Positions 5,003-5,865 of a stretch of 5,865 bases of DNA are shown piece by piece. Both the position numbers and the translations under genes were made by a program. This stretch comes from Pseudomonadota bacterium (GTDB taxonomy: Bacteria; Pseudomonadota; Alphaproteobacteria; Rhodobacterales; Rhodobacteraceae). The first letter of the stretch is position 1. Each line of letters opens with the position of its first letter. The notes beneath the pieces were generated by a model. It saw nothing but the letters and a program-made list of their open reading frames with translations. It was not told where the DNA came from and did no database searches. The stretch spans positions 1-5,865 of the forward strand of contig JACZTQ010000209.1 in the NCBI GenBank assembly GCA_022573605.1. The letters run 5' to 3'.

Positions 5003-5865
5003 ATGCCCGACCTCGCCCCCGTCCTCGCCCATCTCGACGGCGACCGCGAGCCGGCGCTGGCGCGGCTGTTCGAGCTGCTGCGCTTCCGCTCGATCTCGAC
5101 CGACCCGGAATATGACACCGAGTGCCGCGCCGCCGCCGAGTGGCTGGCGCGCGATCTCGCCGGGATCGGCTTCGAGGCCCGGGTGGCGCCGACCGAGGGC
5201 CACCCGATGGTGGTCGCCCACGACCTGGCGGCGGACGGCCCGCACCTGCTGTTCTACGGCCATTACGACGTCCAGCCGGTCGATCCGCTGGCGCTCTGGG
5301 AGCGCGATCCGTTCGAGCCCCGGGTCGTCACCCGCGACGACGGCACGCAGTTCATCTCGGCCCGCGGCGCCTGCGACGACAAGGGCCAGTTGATGACCTT
5401 CGTCGAGGCCTGCCGCGCCTGGCGCGCCGCCCACGGCCGCCTGCCCTGCAAGATCACCATCCTCTTGGAGGGCGAGGAGGAGTCCGGCGGCGCCAGCCTG
5501 CCGCCGTTCCTCGAGGCCAACCGCGACGAGCTGACAGCCAGCATCGCGCTGGTCTGCGACACCAGCATGTGGGACGCCTCGACCCCCGCCATCACCACCA
5601 TGCTGCGCGGCAACCTGGCCGACCAGGTGACCATCCACGGCGCCAGCCGCGACCTGCATTCGGGCATGTACGGCGGCCCTGCCGCGAACCCGATCCATCT
5701 GCTGACCCGGATCCTGGCGGACCTGCGTGACGCTACCGGAAGAATAACGATTCCAGGGTTCTACGACGGTGTTGCGGAGATCTCCGGCGAGCTGAAGGCG
5801 CAGTGGGACGGGCTCGGTTTCAAAGCCTCGGACTTCCTCGGCGAGGTCGGCCTGGCCCGGCCCGC
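5003..5865 (+). CDS. M20-family metallodipeptidase, 3' end missing
   Basis: Cytosolic M20 di-zinc (or di-manganese) peptidases of the CNDP/PepV-like type cleave dipeptides and related amide bonds. Here 287 complete codons are visible out of roughly 450-470 usual for the family; the frame is open to the window end. Motifs in order: metal ligand His87 in FYGHYDVQP, bridging Asp125 in GACDDKGQ, catalytic Glu159 and ligand Glu160 in LEGEEESGG, ligand Asp186 in LVCDTSMW, and His219 in RDLHSGMYGG, which starts the lid/dimerisation domain and normally reaches into the partner's active site. All expected catalytic residues before the cut are present; the last metal-ligand His lies beyond the window. 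The ATG is preceded by AAGGA (4989-4993) at 9-nt spacing. The gene diverges from the secreted metallopeptidase gene across 89 bp. No signal peptide is visible. Exact substrate cannot be told from sequence. Confidence 0.93.
   Translation, partial: MPDLAPVLAHLDGDREPALARLFELLRFRSISTDPEYDTECRAAAEWLARDLAGIGFEARVAPTEGHPMVVAHDLAADGPHLLFYGHYDVQPVDPLALWERDPFEPRVVTRDDGTQFISARGACDDKGQLMTFVEACRAWRAAHGRLPCKITILLEGEEESGGASLPPFLEANRDELTASIALVCDTSMWDASTPAITTMLRGNLADQVTIHGASRDLHSGMYGGPAANPIHLLTRILADLRDATGRITIPGFYDGVAEISGELKAQWDGLGFKASDFLGEVGLARP

Noticed and set aside
3207..5393. A 728-codon open frame on the + strand
   Set aside because: It lies antisense to the metallopeptidase and out of frame with the M20 gene, has an Arg/His/Pro-rich composition with no domains, and starts inside a REP unit.

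Overview
The window comes from a GC-rich alphaproteobacterium, most likely Rhodospirillales-like. The evidence is ctrA next to sciP (DUF1153), a pair confined to alphaproteobacteria, an alphaproteobacterial-type mnmA beside them, a bactofilin, and GANTC (CcrM-type) sites in the gaps. The order assignment rests on remembered gene order and protein style, not on a search.

Layout from left to right. (1) The 3' part of a bactofilin gene on the + strand (2-451), followed by a strong intrinsic terminator (578-610). (2) A gene-free stretch (452-799) holding that terminator, a second very strong hairpin (720-749) and a possible decayed palindromic repeat. (3) Two − strand cell-cycle regulators: ctrA (800-1504) and, upstream of it, sciP (1602-1880). 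They are separated by 97 bp containing a hairpin that overlaps the sciP stop, an imperfect dyad, a TTAACC half-site and a GANTC site next to the ctrA ribosome binding site. (4) mnmA on the + strand (about 1993-3123), divergent from sciP; the gap carries a one-mismatch match to the CtrA box TTAA-N7-TTAA. (5) A pair of GTAG-type REP units in inverted orientation (3158-3219), between the convergent mnmA and the next gene, whose TAG stop lies inside one unit. (6) A − strand secreted gluzincin-like HExxH metallopeptidase with a possible lipocalin-like C-terminal domain (3216-4913). (7) Divergent from it, an M20-family metallodipeptidase on the + strand (5003 onward), cut by the window end.

Functionally, CtrA and SciP form the known module in which SciP binds CtrA and represses CtrA-activated promoters, so the box upstream of sciP fits a feedback loop. 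MnmA makes 2-thiouridine at tRNA position 34 and is a housekeeping neighbour. The two peptidases share a short divergent control region, but nothing proves a joint pathway. I see no clear new multi-gene system. The most informative points are the REP pair that supplies a stop codon, the regulatory architecture around sciP/ctrA, the C-terminus of CtrA, and the unassigned metallopeptidase.
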